From: an uncultured Lachnospiraceae bacterium
GTDB taxonomy: Bacteria > Bacillota > Clostridia > Lachnospirales > Lachnospiraceae
NCBI GenBank assembly: GCA_958446555.1
Contig: CAUCWU010000126.1
Coordinates: 1 to 7,142 of the forward strand
Direction: 5' to 3'
DNA: 7,142 nt
The translations under genes were made by a program, and so were the position numbers. Below the pieces are notes generated by a model. That model ran no database searches. It had not been told where the DNA came from and was given only the letters and a program-made list of their open reading frames with translations. Below, piece by piece: positions 1 through 7,142 of the stretch (the first letter of the stretch is position 1; every line of letters starts with the position of its first letter).

Positions 1-1425
1 CGCTGGATTATCTCCATAGAGGACAATTTCAAAAGTTCGCTTTGCATCATCAGCCTCATAAAAAATTTTCATATTAGGATTGGAAGTGTAATCACTATAC
101 TTATCCACACAGTGCTTCTGATAATCTGTATCGTTATCTGTTATGACGGCGACCTTACAGCCAGTTAATTTTGCGATATCGAGATATCGTTTGAAACTCA
201 ACCCTCGTACATCGATAATATGGACGCCATCAGATTCTGGGGAGTACCCAGCGTATGTCTCGTAAAACTTCTCCATCAACATATATTCGGATGGACCTTC
301 AACCAGAATGGCCTTTTTCGCAAGTGCAAATTCTATAATGCTAGCAGGAGGAGCTTTCATAAAATACTTGGCCGTTTCGTCACACAGATCCTTCAGCATA
401 ATCGGTTTTTCCGTACCGTTGATATGCATGATTAAAAGGTTTTTCAACTCTAACCGGGTACTAATCAGGCTGTTATGCGTTGTAATAAAAAGCTGTCCGC
501 TCTGCGTATCAGATACACGCTGAATCAATTTGCGAAGGTTAACCGGACTCAGGTGGTTTTCTGGTTCTTCGACAAGAATGACGTCAACATTTTCACCAGA
601 GCGTTCAAGTGCAAAATCTGTCTTTATGAAGATTTGTTTGCCGGTGCCTTTGCTATCAATTTCAATTCCATCCTCATAGATCATTAAATCAGACTCGAGT
701 CCCGTTGCAGATCCGCTTTTTAATCCAAACGTATAGTGTTTGTCAGTTGGCAGCCGCTCATTCAGGGCTTTTAGGCTATCTGCTTGGAAGTTGGTCCGCA
801 TCTGGCGGTAACTATTTTTGTGATTTGCCCGTTCTTTTATATCTTGCTCGGTGTATCTCATGTACATTCGGCGTACAAAATCGGTGGTCGCATACTCGGA
901 GTTCATAGAGGAACTATCTATGAGAATACTACGGATTTTCTTCTTGTAGCCAGTATAGCCCTCATCAGCGAAAGTGGAGAAGCGGATCGAGTAGTAGTCG
1001 TACGGAAAATAACCAGATTCTGCCGACAAAACGGCTGTTATCTCCGTTCGGTAATCTGGATTCGGTTCACACACCAAACGAATCCCGTCACACTCTGTTC
1101 TGTCTGTGTTATTTTTACCGCACATTGTAAAATCAAAGTTGCCACCCGATAAGTACAACTCGATTCTGAGAATGGGGAGATTCTCAAAGGCTCTCCGCCC
1201 AGAGTTGAATTTTTTTATGGCCTCAATGTTGATTAACCGATCCAGGCCAATCGATTCTACTCTGCGCACATTACCGCTTGCAACTAAATCAATCGCCTCG
1301 AGGATACTACTTTTGCCGACCTCGTTATCACCCACAAGAATATTTATTCTATCATTAGGTGTCACGGTGTAATCGCTAAATCGTCTAAAATTGACAAGCC
1401 TAATTTTTGTTATAATTGAAGCCAT
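1..1425 (-). CDS. OLD-family ATP-dependent nuclease (ATPase + TOPRIM), C-terminus cut by window edge
   Basis: Reverse-strand translation is open for 475 codons from ATG 1425 to the edge. Seen: an N-terminal start typical of RecF/OLD-type ATPases (IRLVNFRRF, residues 8-16), Walker A GDNEVGKS (32-39), an ABC-signature-like SKGTGKQ (258-264), Walker B with catalytic acidic pair ILVEEPENHLSP (283-294) and H-loop ITTHNS (314-319). A TOPRIM domain follows: acidic strand ILVEGPSE (373-380, E376), then VITDNDTD (427-434, D430 and D432), then RTFE (463-466), matching the TLE-like element of OLD nucleases. Family knowledge: OLD proteins couple an ABC-type ATPase to metal-dependent DNA cleavage or nicking and often act in phage defence (GajA of Gabija, P2 Old). 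The ATG has GAGG 8 nt upstream and lies 15 nt after the preceding stop. The rest of the TOPRIM domain and any C-terminal domain are outside the window. The family is confident. Assignment to Gabija is not possible without the next gene, which would be a UvrD-like helicase. Confidence 0.9.
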   Translation of the reverse strand, partial: MASIITKIRLVNFRRFSDYTVTPNDRINILVGDNEVGKSSILEAIDLVASGNVRRVESIGLDRLINIEAIKKFNSGRRAFENLPILRIELYLSGGNFDFTMCGKNNTDRTECDGIRLVCEPNPDYRTEITAVLSAESGYFPYDYYSIRFSTFADEGYTGYKKKIRSILIDSSSMNSEYATTDFVRRMYMRYTEQDIKERANHKNSYRQMRTNFQADSLKALNERLPTDKHYTFGLKSGSATGLESDLMIYEDGIEIDSKGTGKQIFIKTDFALERSGENVDVILVEEPENHLSPVNLRKLIQRVSDTQSGQLFITTHNSLISTRLELKNLLIMHINGTEKPIMLKDLCDETAKYFMKAPPASIIEFALAKKAILVEGPSEYMLMEKFYETYAGYSPESDGVHIIDVRGLSFKRYLDIAKLTGCKVAVITDNDTDYQKHCVDKYSDYTSNPNMKIFYEADDAKRTFEIVLYGDNPA

Positions 1426-1433
1426 TGTATCAT

Positions 1434-1437
1434 CCTC
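1434..1437 (-). promoter_or_regulatory. Ribosome binding site of the OLD-family gene
   Basis: On the minus strand the 15-nt gap between the type IIG-like gene and the OLD gene reads AGCGAGGATGATACA, followed by ATG at 1425. GAGG sits 8 nt before that ATG. An upstream ATG at 1433 is out of frame and has no Shine-Dalgarno sequence at a suitable distance, so this site decides the start. No hairpin terminator fits in the gap, which supports co-transcription. Confidence 0.75.
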
Positions 1438-1440
1438 GCT

Positions 1441-4400
1441 TTACCCTAAAACCGCGTGGCAAGCGATTTCATATCCTTCGTATGTTTCAAGGCCTCGGAT
1501 TGCTGATTGTTGCCGTCGCCTTCTGCTGTTGAGGGAGCTACTGTTAGGCTGAAGCAGGTCCGCATATTCACCCTCACGGCACAACGCAGCCCACTCTCTC
1601 ATCAACTCTCGCGTCCTAGAGATTACCTCAATATGAGCAGCATTTTCGTTGTCATATTTGGGAATAATTTTATATGGCAACGTGTGTATGTGCCGTTTTC
1701 CGAATCCGCCTTCTGGCTGGAAGTCTTTAATAGCATCTGACAGCGCATCGCTATTAAGCAACCCGACAATATAAGTGGCTTCATCTTCAGTATCTGCAAG
1801 ATACCAGTATAAGGTTTGGTCAATAATCAGCCGAGAACGATCCAGCACTTCGAGCGAAATGTAGGCTGCACAAGGATTCGCACCGCTCGCACTTGAGAGC
1901 ACCAACCAATTTTTTGTGGAAAAGTTCTGCTTGTCTAGTTTGCCATAAATATTGATGGTGTCGTGCAAATAAGTTGTCAGAGAAGATGGGGTATTCGCAT
2001 CTTCCTCAATTTGATTGAATATATAGGCTGTACTGGTATTCATCAATGCTCGGTCGGTAGCAGAAATTGCTTTCCACTGACCATTTACTTTCTTTCCAGG
2101 CAACAACACCATAGCCGGAGTAGCCATATAAAATGGAGAAAGATGCTTGGAGATAAATGCATCAAAAATATAGCTTTTGTCTACATTCTCTGCGGCCAAG
2201 CCATTGCAACTGGCTTTCTTCTGATCGTTCACGAGATACCACAAATTGCTTGTCCGCTCAATCGGAGCAATGTCCCAATTCCCATTTGGACGCGCTACAA
2301 ACTCATGGAAGAGGGTGGTTCGGGGAAACAGGTCACAACCCTGAGAGAACTTTAATGCGTCGTCGCCTAGGATATCGGCTACTTCCACATCGCGCCCCTT
2401 ATTTGTCCAAGCGCTCCGATTACCTTGGCGGTTTAGAGTATAGTGCACCTCTTCATAAACTTCAACATCCGTATAAACTCGCCCATCAAGTGCGTCAGGT
2501 GATGGCGAATCGTCTTTCTTTCCAGAAAGGACAATGGCCTTATTCTTGAATGTATTCAGGGGCAATTCCCATATCGCATCAAATTGTAGTGGCAAAGCTA
2601 TATCGGATGAGCGATACTTTTCACTTCGCAAAGGTTCGTGGTTCAAGCCGCTCAAAAGGCTTCCGGGCATGACACAGGTCCATCGAGCACCGTCTTCTAA
2701 GTAACGATTGACAGCACTTAACAAGAAAATTGTGGCAAGTTCCATGTGCGGGTGGGAGGCACCAACAGGTTTGATTCCATACTGTCGAGCAATTCTTTGG
2801 AGCGTAGTCTTATAAGGATTGTCCGCTAATTTGCTCATTGCCATCCACGGCGGATTGGAAACAATGCAGTTAAACTGTTGCCCTGTAAGCCCAGGGCGGT
2901 AACTATTGCAGATGATAAAGTACCATATACCATTGCGGCCTTCTCTTTGCAAACGTTCCAGTTCCTCAACCAATTGTCGCGCTGAAGGTAAAAGGGCCTG
3001 ATGTTCTTCGTCAGAAAGCGTAATTTCGCTATCTGTTTCTACAGCATCAATCAATCTATTAACGGCAGCAGGTTCAATTGGAGTCTCAATTTCAGATGCC
3101 CTTGCCATAGCTAAACGGTAGACTTTCGCCATAAAGGCATCGAACACCTTTCGGCGTTCCGGCGACAGTAGAAAAGCAGGCAGAGATACTTCGTGGTGAG
3201 CAAAATGAAGGATATATGCGTCATTATCGGCATCCGGCATTTGATGAGTTATGGGCGTAGCAACGAACAGCGAATCAGCGTGGTAAATTGGAACTGTAAT
3301 ATCTCCATGATGAACCGAGAAAAGATCTCGCATGGCCATGACCCAGTTAACCTTTGCCAGCATGACCGCTAACGGATCGATATCAAATCCCATAATGCAA
3401 GAGAAAACGATATCATCTTTTTCCGTAGAATATCGTTCTGGGACAATATCATACTGCCGCCGTACTGCCTTTATTGACTCGATGAGGAATACGCCAGACC
3501 CACAGCACATATCTACAATGCGCGGAGAATTTCCGGTCAGTAAATCCATATTATATTCGACAATGTCTTGGGCAACCCAGTGCGGTGTAAACTCCTGCCC
3601 CAGCATCAAGCGATGCTCTTTGTTAGCAAGTTGTGCCAACAAACGGCCAAAAATATCGGTTTCTCCCACGCGTGAGAAATCATAGGCGACCAATCTGTGT
3701 TGCAATTCGACAACACTACCAACAACCTGCTCCACATAAGGGCTATTATTGAGCCAGCCAAAGTAATCGTAATCCACGAGGTTAAAGATATTTTGTCTTG
3801 TAAAATACTCGCCATTGAGAATCTTTTTGATTTCATTGGCATCGCTTATAACTGGCTCTCCCGCCATGACATTAACGCAGATGATTTTAGCGACTGTAAC
3901 CAAATAAAACTCGTTGATGTACGTCTCAACAGAAAATCTGCCGTAATCAGATACCCCAAGATAAGCAATGAAGTTTTGCCAGACCTGCTGAATCAGTGCT
4001 GCATAGTCAGGCTTTTCACTCATCGCTCTGATGATGGTATCCCTAAATACGGAAATGTTTTGGCTAAAAAAGCTGCTATCCATACCAAAATCTGTGACGA
4101 GTGTACTGGCATTCAGCAGCCTGGACTGCTCTCGGTCAAGAAACTGGCTGACAAACACCTCAAATCTACGAAACTCTTCATCAGTTTCCCGTGACAGATC
4201 AACAGCTATCGTTTGAGTCAATTCAATATTATCAGGGCCATATAAGTGACCATCCTCTACATCACCAACAATAGTAACCGAATATCCGTACCAGCGAACA
4301 GTGTCAGAAAGTACTCCGAGGATTTCTTCCGCTGGGATACCAATGTTGTGTAGTGCCGCACAGTATTCTTTAACCTGATGATATCCCTCATCAAAGATAG

Positions 4401-4662
4401 CCTGTTGAGTGAGATTTTTCTCATATTCAATAGCAGTTTTACCGACAACCGCATCAACAAATCCCTCACGATTTCTGTGCTCAGTAGAGAAATGGACATG
4501 GGCCTCCGTTCCTTCCATGTGAGCCTGAATCAACCACGGAGAATCTGGGAAAATACTAGGAAGTTTCGAGGACAGATAATGGCGCAGCCTATCTTCGACC
4601 GCACCAGAAGAAATCATTGCTTGAGCGTGATGAGCAAAATCCTTGAGTTCGTTATAGTTCAT
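1441..4662 (-). CDS. Type IIG-like restriction-modification enzyme (fused nuclease, N6-adenine methyltransferase and recognition region)
   Basis: 1073 residues from the chosen ATG at 4662. Seen, in order: an N-terminal alpha/beta domain with FVDAVVGKTAIEYEKN (68-83), a PD-(D/E)xK-like pattern D70-x8-E79-x-E81 followed by K82; a mainly helical linker to about 350; motif X GQEFTPHWVAQDIVE (355-369); AdoMet motif I IVDMCCGSGVFLIE (382-395); motif II-like GFDIDP (425-430); catalytic motif IV IVSNPPW (600-606); a post-catalytic strand WTCVMPGSLLSG (661-672). A C-terminal recognition-like region ends with GLLNSDA (967-973) and GGFGKRHIHTLPY (985-997). Known: type IIG enzymes of the Eco57I/MmeI type join these parts in one chain of about 900-1100 residues, methylating adenine and cutting outside the site. 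The first in-frame ATG at 4680 was rejected because it lacks a Shine-Dalgarno sequence, while AAAGGGG lies 8 nt before 4662. The gene overlaps the upstream methyltransferase by 11 nt. Methyltransferase identity is firm. Nuclease activity is inferred, since the canonical ExK is ExE-K here. Recognition sequence unknown. Confidence 0.85.
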   Translation of the reverse strand: MNYNELKDFAHHAQAMISSGAVEDRLRHYLSSKLPSIFPDSPWLIQAHMEGTEAHVHFSTEHRNREGFVDAVVGKTAIEYEKNLTQQAIFDEGYHQVKEYCAALHNIGIPAEEILGVLSDTVRWYGYSVTIVGDVEDGHLYGPDNIELTQTIAVDLSRETDEEFRRFEVFVSQFLDREQSRLLNASTLVTDFGMDSSFFSQNISVFRDTIIRAMSEKPDYAALIQQVWQNFIAYLGVSDYGRFSVETYINEFYLVTVAKIICVNVMAGEPVISDANEIKKILNGEYFTRQNIFNLVDYDYFGWLNNSPYVEQVVGSVVELQHRLVAYDFSRVGETDIFGRLLAQLANKEHRLMLGQEFTPHWVAQDIVEYNMDLLTGNSPRIVDMCCGSGVFLIESIKAVRRQYDIVPERYSTEKDDIVFSCIMGFDIDPLAVMLAKVNWVMAMRDLFSVHHGDITVPIYHADSLFVATPITHQMPDADNDAYILHFAHHEVSLPAFLLSPERRKVFDAFMAKVYRLAMARASEIETPIEPAAVNRLIDAVETDSEITLSDEEHQALLPSARQLVEELERLQREGRNGIWYFIICNSYRPGLTGQQFNCIVSNPPWMAMSKLADNPYKTTLQRIARQYGIKPVGASHPHMELATIFLLSAVNRYLEDGARWTCVMPGSLLSGLNHEPLRSEKYRSSDIALPLQFDAIWELPLNTFKNKAIVLSGKKDDSPSPDALDGRVYTDVEVYEEVHYTLNRQGNRSAWTNKGRDVEVADILGDDALKFSQGCDLFPRTTLFHEFVARPNGNWDIAPIERTSNLWYLVNDQKKASCNGLAAENVDKSYIFDAFISKHLSPFYMATPAMVLLPGKKVNGQWKAISATDRALMNTSTAYIFNQIEEDANTPSSLTTYLHDTINIYGKLDKQNFSTKNWLVLSSASGANPCAAYISLEVLDRSRLIIDQTLYWYLADTEDEATYIVGLLNSDALSDAIKDFQPEGGFGKRHIHTLPYKIIPKYDNENAAHIEVISRTRELMREWAALCREGEYADLLQPNSSSLNSRRRRQQSAIRGLETYEGYEIACHAVLG

Positions 4663-6631
4663 ATTTGGCACCCCTTTCATTAAGCTTTTTTCGGAGCAGT
4701 GCTCTGATCTGCATTAATAGTCTTTCTTCATCAGTAAACGATTCCAAAATAGTTGCATCAATAGCATTGCGTAGCTCTGGAGTAATCGTTTGCCTTTTCG
4801 CTATCGTTATACCGTATTTTGATAGCTGCTGAAGTTGGCGGTGATTTAATTTAGGAAATAGCAACTGGCGCACATGACTTGCTTCGATTTTAAGTGCGCC
4901 ACCACCCATTACCGTGCAAAGTAGCTCCAGATAACACTTGCTCCATGTCGAGTTCAAAAGTGCCAAACAAATTTTAATGGTTTCTTCTGAGCTACCCCAA
5001 AGAGTGACAAAGTTCGCATCTACTGCGATAGGATTTTCCTCTGATTGAGGGATATAAACACAATCTGCGGCAGTTGAACTGACACGGGTGATGCAAAGAT
5101 TGGGAAGATGCCTTGGGGCAAATTGCGGTAGCATATACCAGAACCGCTCATATTGGGAATCAATCTTTTTCTCATTTGGCTTTACCGCGCTGTACTTTCT
5201 GAAAGGTAGTCCTCTTGGATTTTTATACTTTTCTGCTGTAGAAATATAGTCGGTCAGTTCGTTTGGTAATACTTTATATCGTTCGGCTGCGTTATGTGTA
5301 CAGACGTTAAAATCTTGAGGACGTATATGATCCTGCAAATATAGCACGCCTGTTTCTAATGCTTGCGGGTTTGCTACAAGCCCAGCTACTTGGCGGCGAT
5401 TCTGCACACAGCGAATGACAAACTTTTGGGGAACCTCAATCGTTTTCCCACTCCCAAACCATTTGCTTGTGAGCAGCGAATATTTATCATTAACCTCACC
5501 CGTAATCTCGAGATAAAAGAATTCGTTTGCGCCAGAGCGTAGTCCCTGCCCACAATGTATTCCTAAATCACTGAGTATCATGTACGTTTGCTCAGGGGCA
5601 CTATTCAATATGCTGTCTAATTCCCGTGGAAGTTGGGAAATTTTATTTTGTGACTGAAAATCTCCCGATAACATCCACTTCGGTATACGTTGAGAGGTCA
5701 GCATCTGAGGAAATAACGACATAGTGCTTCTGCTTTCTAGTGCAAAGTCATTATCTGCGGCATTTACCTTGCTGGTCAACAAGTCTATAAGAGCTTTTTC
5801 TCCTGATAGACCATTCCATGTTAAATTATCAACTAAGGAGTGCTCTCCTACGAGCCCTGCTCCTAAATCGATAAATAACGTTTTATCGTCTGATATCTTA
5901 GCCAAGGGAACAATCTTCTTCTTTTTAGCAACAATAAGACATGTCCGTACCAAAGCGTTATCGAACCAACAAGCATTCACGTCCCTTGCTATGGTTAGTA
6001 CATCGAAGCTCTTAAGTAAAAGATACTGAATGGGCTTTGCGTATTCGCGGTTTAGCCAGGTCTCGGGCACTACCATAGCTAAAATTCCGCCAGCTTTGAC
6101 GAGCGAGGCGCATAGGATCCATGATGGTACTGCCATATCAGATAACCCTGAGTAATTCTGAGTTATTTGAAGCAGCAATTGTTCCTCTTCGGCATCAAGA
6201 TTAGAAAGCTGTTTCAGTAACGTGAAGAGATTGTTTCTAATGGCATTTCTGGTTGGCATCACGCTATTATCGTCATTCTGAAGCTGATAGCGTACATACG
6301 GAGGATTTGTAATAACCAAATCCCACCCTTTTTCTGTAATAACAGCTTTACTTTGAAAGGCATCTTCACAGATGATGGTCGCTTGAGGTAATCTTTTTTG
6401 GCACATTGTAGCAATAGGCTCATCAATTTCTATGCCAAGTACACGAGCATTTGGAGTGGCTTTAGAAATCACAGCATTGAGCAAGTCACCACTACCGGCC
6501 ATTGGATCAATAATAGAACTATACTGCAGTCCCTGTGGTAGCAGTAGAGATAACAGCGTCGCTACTTTGTCCCCAGAGAAGTATTGCCCAAATCGTTTTT
6601 CATGAGAAAATTGGTTGCCTACTTTTTTCAT
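4652..6631 (-). CDS. N6-adenine DNA methyltransferase, gamma class (M.TaqI/Eco57I-like)
   Basis: 659 residues from ATG 6631. The protein should transfer a methyl group from AdoMet to N6 of adenine in a specific DNA site, protecting host DNA. Seen: motif X FGQYFSGDKVATLLS (14-28), motif I IIDPMAGSGDLLNA (40-53), motif II GIEID (66-70), motif IV DLVITNPPYVRY (104-115) and a post-catalytic strand GGILAMVVPETWLN (181-194). A long C-terminal half ends with LLNS (558-561) and GGGALKIE (576-583), features common at the end of recognition domains of this class. The X-I-II-IV order is that of gamma methyltransferases. A possible start at 6682 would overlap the upstream gene by 50 nt, has no Shine-Dalgarno sequence and precedes the usual family N-terminus. 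ATG 6631 lies 1 nt after the upstream TAG with only a weak CGGA upstream, suggesting reinitiation. No nuclease motif is visible, so it is probably the modification partner of the downstream fused enzyme, as M.Eco57I is for Eco57I (inference). Confidence 0.9.
   Translation of the reverse strand: MKKVGNQFSHEKRFGQYFSGDKVATLLSLLLPQGLQYSSIIDPMAGSGDLLNAVISKATPNARVLGIEIDEPIATMCQKRLPQATIICEDAFQSKAVITEKGWDLVITNPPYVRYQLQNDDNSVMPTRNAIRNNLFTLLKQLSNLDAEEEQLLLQITQNYSGLSDMAVPSWILCASLVKAGGILAMVVPETWLNREYAKPIQYLLLKSFDVLTIARDVNACWFDNALVRTCLIVAKKKKIVPLAKISDDKTLFIDLGAGLVGEHSLVDNLTWNGLSGEKALIDLLTSKVNAADNDFALESRSTMSLFPQMLTSQRIPKWMLSGDFQSQNKISQLPRELDSILNSAPEQTYMILSDLGIHCGQGLRSGANEFFYLEITGEVNDKYSLLTSKWFGSGKTIEVPQKFVIRCVQNRRQVAGLVANPQALETGVLYLQDHIRPQDFNVCTHNAAERYKVLPNELTDYISTAEKYKNPRGLPFRKYSAVKPNEKKIDSQYERFWYMLPQFAPRHLPNLCITRVSSTAADCVYIPQSEENPIAVDANFVTLWGSSEETIKICLALLNSTWSKCYLELLCTVMGGGALKIEASHVRQLLFPKLNHRQLQQLSKYGITIAKRQTITPELRNAIDATILESFTDEERLLMQIRALLRKKLNERGAKYEL
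4671..4677 (-). promoter_or_regulatory. Ribosome binding site of the type IIG-like gene
   Basis: AAAGGGG on the minus strand, inside the last codons of the upstream methyltransferase gene, 8 nt before ATG 4662. It decides the start: the alternative ATG at 4680 lies upstream of this motif and has only A-rich sequence before it. Its position within the upstream reading frame, with an 11-nt gene overlap, implies translational coupling of the two proteins. Confidence 0.8.
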
Positions 6632-6632
6632 A

Positions 6633-7142
6633 CTATTTGGTCCGTTTCTGAGAGTCGTAAAACTTATAAACCTGCTTGGCATCCATTTTGATATTTACAC
6701 CCAACATCATACAACGATTTACATACCGTGAAAAGCATGTGCGCTTATTAAAATCTTTGTCGGTTATATGATCGACAAGGAGCGAGCACAATACATCTTC
6801 ATCTGTTAACTGTGAAGCATACTTCTTTGCTGTACCTTTTTTAAATAGGAAAAGCGGATCGCCTTGAACTGATCCATCGGAGACCACTTGTTTAAAACTT
6901 GATTGAGTTTTATTCAAAATGTTGGTGAGCACAATTTGTAGCCCTGCGCTAGTAACCGCATCGTTAAAAGCGTCCCACACTTTTGCTTTCGCGGCGTGGA
7001 AGACAATGGAAGCATAGCAATTAGGTCTTAGTACACGATTAATTTCGCTAAAGACCTGTGTCAAGAGCTTCTGATAAGCTAAAACATCTTTTTTCTGAGA
7101 AACACTGATTATAATCTCATCTTCGCGTCGAGTTGTGTTGCC
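6633..7142 (-). CDS. Site-specific DNA methyltransferase, C-terminal part (5' end cut by window edge)
   Basis: 169 codons are open from the right edge to TAG at 6635-6633. A TTG at 7064 is in frame but is not the likely start, because coding continues upstream without a stop and with family-like sequence (RREDEIIISVSQ). Seen: the INRVLRPN helix-turn and following strand YASIVFHAAKAKVWDAF, then a GLQIVLTNI strand, SSFKQV and GDPLFLFKK. Known: this succession is typical of the distal half of N4/N6-type DNA methylases (the N6_N4_Mtase group), after the catalytic (D/N)PPY motif, where a strand and the SFKQ segment close the Rossmann core. The AdoMet and catalytic motifs are not in the window, so class and activity cannot be confirmed. 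The last 70 or so residues form a small, probably helical and basic extension (FSRYVNRCMMLGVNIKMDA) that may contact DNA or a partner. The gene is separated by 1 nt from the next methyltransferase gene. It could belong to the DUF1156-like methylases of defence islands, but this is unproven. Confidence 0.75.
   Translation of the reverse strand, partial: GNTTRREDEIIISVSQKKDVLAYQKLLTQVFSEINRVLRPNCYASIVFHAAKAKVWDAFNDAVTSAGLQIVLTNILNKTQSSFKQVVSDGSVQGDPLFLFKKGTAKKYASQLTDEDVLCSLLVDHITDKDFNKRTCFSRYVNRCMMLGVNIKMDAKQVYKFYDSQKRTK

Noticed and set aside
784..1152. A 122-codon plus-strand open frame, and other plus-strand frames across 220-1372.
   Set aside because: They lie antisense to the OLD-family gene, whose frame is continuous with clear ATPase and TOPRIM motifs; their products show no recognisable domain.
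1210..1216. A seven-A run on the minus strand in the OLD gene, in frame as A-AAA-AAA, a possible slippery or phase-variation site.
   Set aside because: The run is short, no following stem-loop is evident, and the zero frame continues through all conserved motifs, so programmed frameshifting is not supported.
1426..1440. Possible terminator or promoter between the type IIG-like gene and the OLD gene.
   Set aside because: Only 15 nt are available, filled mostly by the ribosome binding site; no hairpin or -10/-35 pair can be placed there.
1963..2549. Two overlapping 130-codon plus-strand frames.
   Set aside because: Shadow frames opposite the recognition region of the type IIG-like gene, overlapping each other in different frames.
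3697..4194. A 165-codon plus-strand open frame.
   Set aside because: It is antisense to the type IIG-like gene, has no convincing ribosome binding site, and its product resembles no known family.
6632..6682. Alternative start of the 659-residue methyltransferase at ATG 6682.
   Set aside because: It would add 17 residues overlapping the upstream gene, has no ribosome binding site, and the family N-terminus begins close to motif X, matching ATG 6631.
6633..7064. A 143-residue protein starting at TTG 7064.
   Set aside because: The frame stays open upstream to the window edge with methylase-like sequence, so the gene is a 5'-truncated longer methyltransferase and not a small protein.

Overview
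The window is a fragment of a bacterial accessory locus. All supported genes lie on the minus strand and are packed end to end, so transcription runs from the right edge (7142) to the left edge (1). Base composition is moderate, slightly AT-rich. Two of the three starts have strong Shine-Dalgarno sequences (AAAGGGG and GAGG, each 8 nt before ATG), which would fit Bacillota or a similar lineage. No marker gene fixes the taxonomy, so this is a weak inference.

In transcription order there are four genes. (1) 7142-6633 is the C-terminal 169 codons of a probable site-specific DNA methyltransferase, cut by the right edge. (2) 6631-4652 is a complete 659-residue N6-adenine DNA methyltransferase of the gamma (M.TaqI/Eco57I-like) type with motifs X, I, II, IV (NPPY) and a target-recognition-like C-terminus. 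(3) 4662-1441 is a complete 1073-residue protein. It has an N-terminal PD-(D/E)xK-like nuclease candidate, a second gamma-type methyltransferase core (NPPW) and a C-terminal recognition region, which is the layout of a type IIG restriction-modification enzyme. (4) 1425-1 is an OLD-family ATPase-TOPRIM nuclease of which 475 codons are visible; its C-terminus lies beyond the left edge.

Gene junctions are a 1-nt gap, an 11-nt overlap and a 15-nt gap. No terminator or promoter was recognised between them, so this is almost certainly one operon with translational coupling. It reads as an anti-phage defence module. The separate adenine methyltransferase plus fused endonuclease-methyltransferase resembles the two-gene Eco57I arrangement, with a third methyltransferase upstream and an OLD nuclease downstream. 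Whether this is one composite system, or an R-M system next to a separate OLD-based system such as Gabija (GajA followed by a UvrD-like helicase), cannot be decided here because both flanks are cut. No RNA genes, mobile elements, CRISPR arrays or notable repeats were found, and there is no non-coding stretch longer than 15 nt.
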